A stretch of DNA of 64,000 nucleotides from Clostridiaceae bacterium Marseille-Q4143 (GTDB taxonomy: Bacteria > Bacillota > Clostridia > Lachnospirales > Lachnospiraceae), in NCBI GenBank assembly GCA_018228645.1, contig CP073693.1:2738416-2802415 (forward strand), given 5' to 3'. Shown here piece after piece: positions 62,356-64,000 of this stretch. The notes beneath the pieces were generated by a model. The model did no database searches and was not told the DNA's origin. It saw only the letters and a list, made by a program, of their open reading frames with translations. How positions within the stretch are numbered: the stretch's first letter is position 1; the number at the start of each line of letters is the position of its first letter. The position numbers and the translations under genes were made by a program.

Positions 62356-62520
62356 ATTCTGTGTGTCTGGATATCACGAAATTGTATGCTATTGGAGCGG
62401 ACAAATAAAAAGAGCTGTGTGAGCAGAGCGGACACTTTCCAGTGTACGATCTGGGCATACGGCTCTTTGCATATTTGTTCCGATACACTACATACAATTG
62501 TGTATACAAGCACACAGAAT
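62356..62520. repeat. MITE-like element, copy 2 (inverted relative to copy 1)
   Basis: 165 bp with ends ATTCTGTGTG (62356-62365) and CACACAGAAT (62511-62520). Its left half, including AATTGTATGCTATTGGAGCG, equals the reverse complement of the right half of copy 1. Central stem AGAGCTGTG.../...ACGGCTCTTT. No ORF. With copy 1 it brackets the ATPase operon and the higBA pair. Confidence 0.82.
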
Positions 62521-62552
62521 ATCATAAAATTTTGAATCGGAGCATTATGGTT

Positions 62553-63134
62553 TTAGATGTTGATTTCTTTATATTCTCCCGGATTCAGTTCCGGATCCAG
62601 GACTAGATCTCCCATGGAAATACGTTTCAATCGAATCACACAGCAGCCGACGACTTTCAGCATGCGGCGGATCTGGCGTTTGCGGCCTTCGGAGATGGTG
62701 ATGGTGCCGAATACCACAGGATGATCGGGAAGGTTATATTTTAACTTTTCCTGCATATCCGGATGGAGGTGAGGCACGACTTTAGAGAGGAGGGAAGTAC
62801 CAGTGACTGTGACAGAGGCGCCTGTAGTGGGGCGGTCAGAGCCGATGAGCAGGACGCCTTCGGATAATCTTTGAAGATTCTCTTCATTCAGAGTACCAAG
62901 GGCGACAAATTCATAAGTTTTCGGTACGTGGAAAGCAGGATTCGTCATCTTCTGATTCCATACACCGTCATCCGTAATCATAAGAAGACCTTCGGTCTCA
63001 CGGTCAAGACGTCCCACCGGGGAGAGACAGTCATTTCCCAGGGAATGGAAATAATCCATTACCACTGGAAAACGATCATCCCTGTGGGCCGTGACACAGC
63101 CGAAGGGCTTATTGAACATATAATAGTGTTTCAT
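62553..63134 (-). CDS. RsuA/RluB/E/F-family pseudouridine synthase lacking an S4 domain
   Basis: 193 residues. Starts directly with the catalytic domain (YYMFNKPFGCVTAH), nucleophile Asp in PVGRLDRETEGLL, and the end motif TISEGRKRQIRRML. Lacks the N-terminal S4 domain of RsuA/RluB, like RluE. PIGRLD-type motif and spacing support activity on rRNA; the exact uridine is unknown. Convergent context and a downstream gap toward copy 2 of the repeat. Confidence 0.9.
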   Translation of the reverse strand: MKHYYMFNKPFGCVTAHRDDRFPVVMDYFHSLGNDCLSPVGRLDRETEGLLMITDDGVWNQKMTNPAFHVPKTYEFVALGTLNEENLQRLSEGVLLIGSDRPTTGASVTVTGTSLLSKVVPHLHPDMQEKLKYNLPDHPVVFGTITISEGRKRQIRRMLKVVGCCVIRLKRISMGDLVLDPELNPGEYKEINI

Positions 63135-63139
63135 AAAAA

Positions 63140-63598
63140 TTAACCTTCAGGGAACAGTTCGTTATAATAACGTTCCGTCAGTTCTTCTGCATAAGCATCG
63201 TCCAGTTCCGGGAAAGCAAGCATCATGCGTTCCCTCATTAACTCTGTCACCATAAAATATTTCATTTCACTGGTAGTATTCTCATCCAGATCCACAGTCA
63301 GGGATTCTGGTGCCAGATTTTCTTTAGCCCAGACACTGATTTTTTCTTCCAGGGTAGATTCCCGTGAAATGTCCTCCAGCATTTTCATGGCTTTCTTAAA
63401 AGAAAGCCCGGCAATAACAAGGAAAATCAGGAACATTCCTTCCATAACTGCCAGTGCAAACATATTCAGAGGCAGCTTGATAATTCCAATAATAGCCAGT
63501 GTGATTATCAGAAACCCGCCGCTTCCTACCAGCAGAAATGTCCAGGCAGAAGATTTTGTTTCTGACTGCTTGTCCTTTGCAGATGTATGAGTACTCAT
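63140..63598 (-). CDS. Unknown two-helix membrane protein
   Basis: 152 residues: polar N-terminus, two adjacent hydrophobic helices (AWTFLLVGSGGFLIITLAII; MFALAVMEGMFLIFLVIAGL) and a ~85-residue acidic cytoplasmic domain ending in YAEELTERYYNELFPEG. Five bases upstream of the pseudouridine synthase on the same strand, likely co-transcribed. GGAGGAGTGATCC on the minus strand is the ribosome site. No family recognised. Confidence 0.78.
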   Translation of the reverse strand: MSTHTSAKDKQSETKSSAWTFLLVGSGGFLIITLAIIGIIKLPLNMFALAVMEGMFLIFLVIAGLSFKKAMKMLEDISRESTLEEKISVWAKENLAPESLTVDLDENTTSEMKYFMVTELMRERMMLAFPELDDAYAEELTERYYNELFPEG

Positions 63599-63675
63599 GG
63601 ATCACTCCTCCTTCGTATTCTTCCTATAGTTCATTATAACCGAAAGTTTCCGGGGATTCAATCCTCAAAGAGACC

Positions 63676-63704
63676 TTGCGTAAATCCCTCTATTCGGGTA
63701 TAAT
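63676..63704 (+). promoter_or_regulatory. Predicted promoter for the gene at the right edge
   Basis: TTGCGT at 63676-63681 and TATAAT at 63699-63704, spacer 17, about 75 bases upstream of ATG 63778. Confidence 0.65.
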
Positions 63705-63777
63705 ATCGTAAGAAAATACGAAAGAATTTCAGAATTGATTCAGGATAGAAAGAAAGCAGCAAAAGGAGAATAAAAGA

Positions 63778-64000
63778 ATGAGCAGCAGCCGTATTGAACA
63801 GATTATTGAAGAGATTGAAGATTATATTGATACATGCAAAGGGCCTTTATTTTCATCGGGAGACAAGATTGTGGTGGAGCGTGAGCGTATGGAAGAACTT
63901 CTGCGTGAACTTCGTCTGAAGACGCCGGAGGAGATCAAGCGTTATCAGAAAATCCTTGCAAATAAGGATGCAATTCTGGCAGATGCCCAGCAGAAAGCAG
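63778..64000 (+). CDS. Coiled-coil protein, N-terminal part (runs off window)
   Basis: 74 codons visible, frame open at the right edge; AAAAGGAG precedes ATG 63778. The sequence (IEQIIEEIEDYIDTCKG, then VVERERMEELLRELRLKTPEEI, then ADAQQKA) is helical and charged, resembling the small ATPase-annotated or DivIVA-like coiled-coil proteins found near coaD in Lachnospiraceae. This resemblance is from memory and cannot be confirmed with a partial sequence. Confidence 0.75.
   Translation, partial: MSSSRIEQIIEEIEDYIDTCKGPLFSSGDKIVVERERMEELLRELRLKTPEEIKRYQKILANKDAILADAQQKA

Noticed and set aside
55460-62520. The three related repeats as a CRISPR array or integrase attachment sites
   Set aside because: Only three copies, ~165 bp, with inverted ends and wide unequal spacing; no cas genes and no integrase gene.

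Overview
The window reads as a low-to-moderate GC Gram-positive chromosome, most likely a gut Lachnospiraceae-type Clostridia (Blautia or a relative is my best guess; this is inference). Supporting signs are AGGAG ribosome sites with several TTG and GTG starts, T-box control, an mre-min-rodA shape and division operon, MutS/MutL without MutH, an ylmE-sepF block, an Nfn transhydrogenase, and a methylene-THF reductase set of the acetogen MetF-MetV-RnfC2 type. Most genes are on the + strand. No rRNA, tRNA or CRISPR array was recognised.

Layout. 1-5.1 kb: the end of alr, a MazF toxin with no antitoxin gene beside it, yebC, an unknown zinc-ribbon protein, a TepA/ClpP-like protease and a PepD dipeptidase. 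5.2-8.7 kb: rnfC2-metV-metF. 8.9-12.2 kb: a MacAB-like ABC exporter. 12.2-16.4 kb: a stand-alone acyl-CoA carboxyltransferase behind a promoter carrying two identical-type palindromes, an LDH-family enzyme with a non-canonical specificity residue, and a BASS-family transporter behind a T-box leader. 16.4-20.1 kb: a small accessory patch with an hsdS remnant and a Fic protein, then a Y-family polymerase with a YolD partner. 20.2-33.9 kb: mutS-mutL, a cysteine-peptidase-like protein, miaA, a methionine gamma-lyase-like PLP enzyme, four small membrane proteins, two flavoproteins, a DUF4321 protein and radC.

33.9-43.6 kb is one long morphogenesis and division operon: mreB, mreC, mreD, PBP2 (with a large internal insertion), minC, minD, minE, rodA, methylglyoxal synthase and a D,D-carboxypeptidase. 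43.6-53 kb holds a small P-loop protein, a HlyD-like protein, ylmE, sepF, aroB, lspA, rluD, ftsK and a zinc-ribbon/chitobiase-domain membrane protein. 53.1-55.4 kb encodes NfnAB. Together with MetVF-RnfC2 this suggests ferredoxin-, NADH- and NADPH-linked one-carbon metabolism.

55.4-62.5 kb is the main accessory region. It is visibly more AT-rich and is bracketed by two oppositely oriented copies of a ~165 bp element with terminal inverted repeats; a third, truncated copy lies inside. Within it an XRE regulator is divergent from a four-gene operon: a coiled-coil protein, a HerA/FtsK-superfamily ATPase, a membrane-anchored coiled-coil protein and a DUF2752 membrane protein. A perfect 14-1-14 palindrome overlaps the operon's -35 box. 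A HigBA-like toxin-antitoxin pair with its own promoter-embedded palindrome follows. This ATPase operon is the best candidate for an undescribed system; its function cannot be read from the sequence. The window closes with a pseudouridine synthase, a small membrane protein and the start of a coiled-coil protein.
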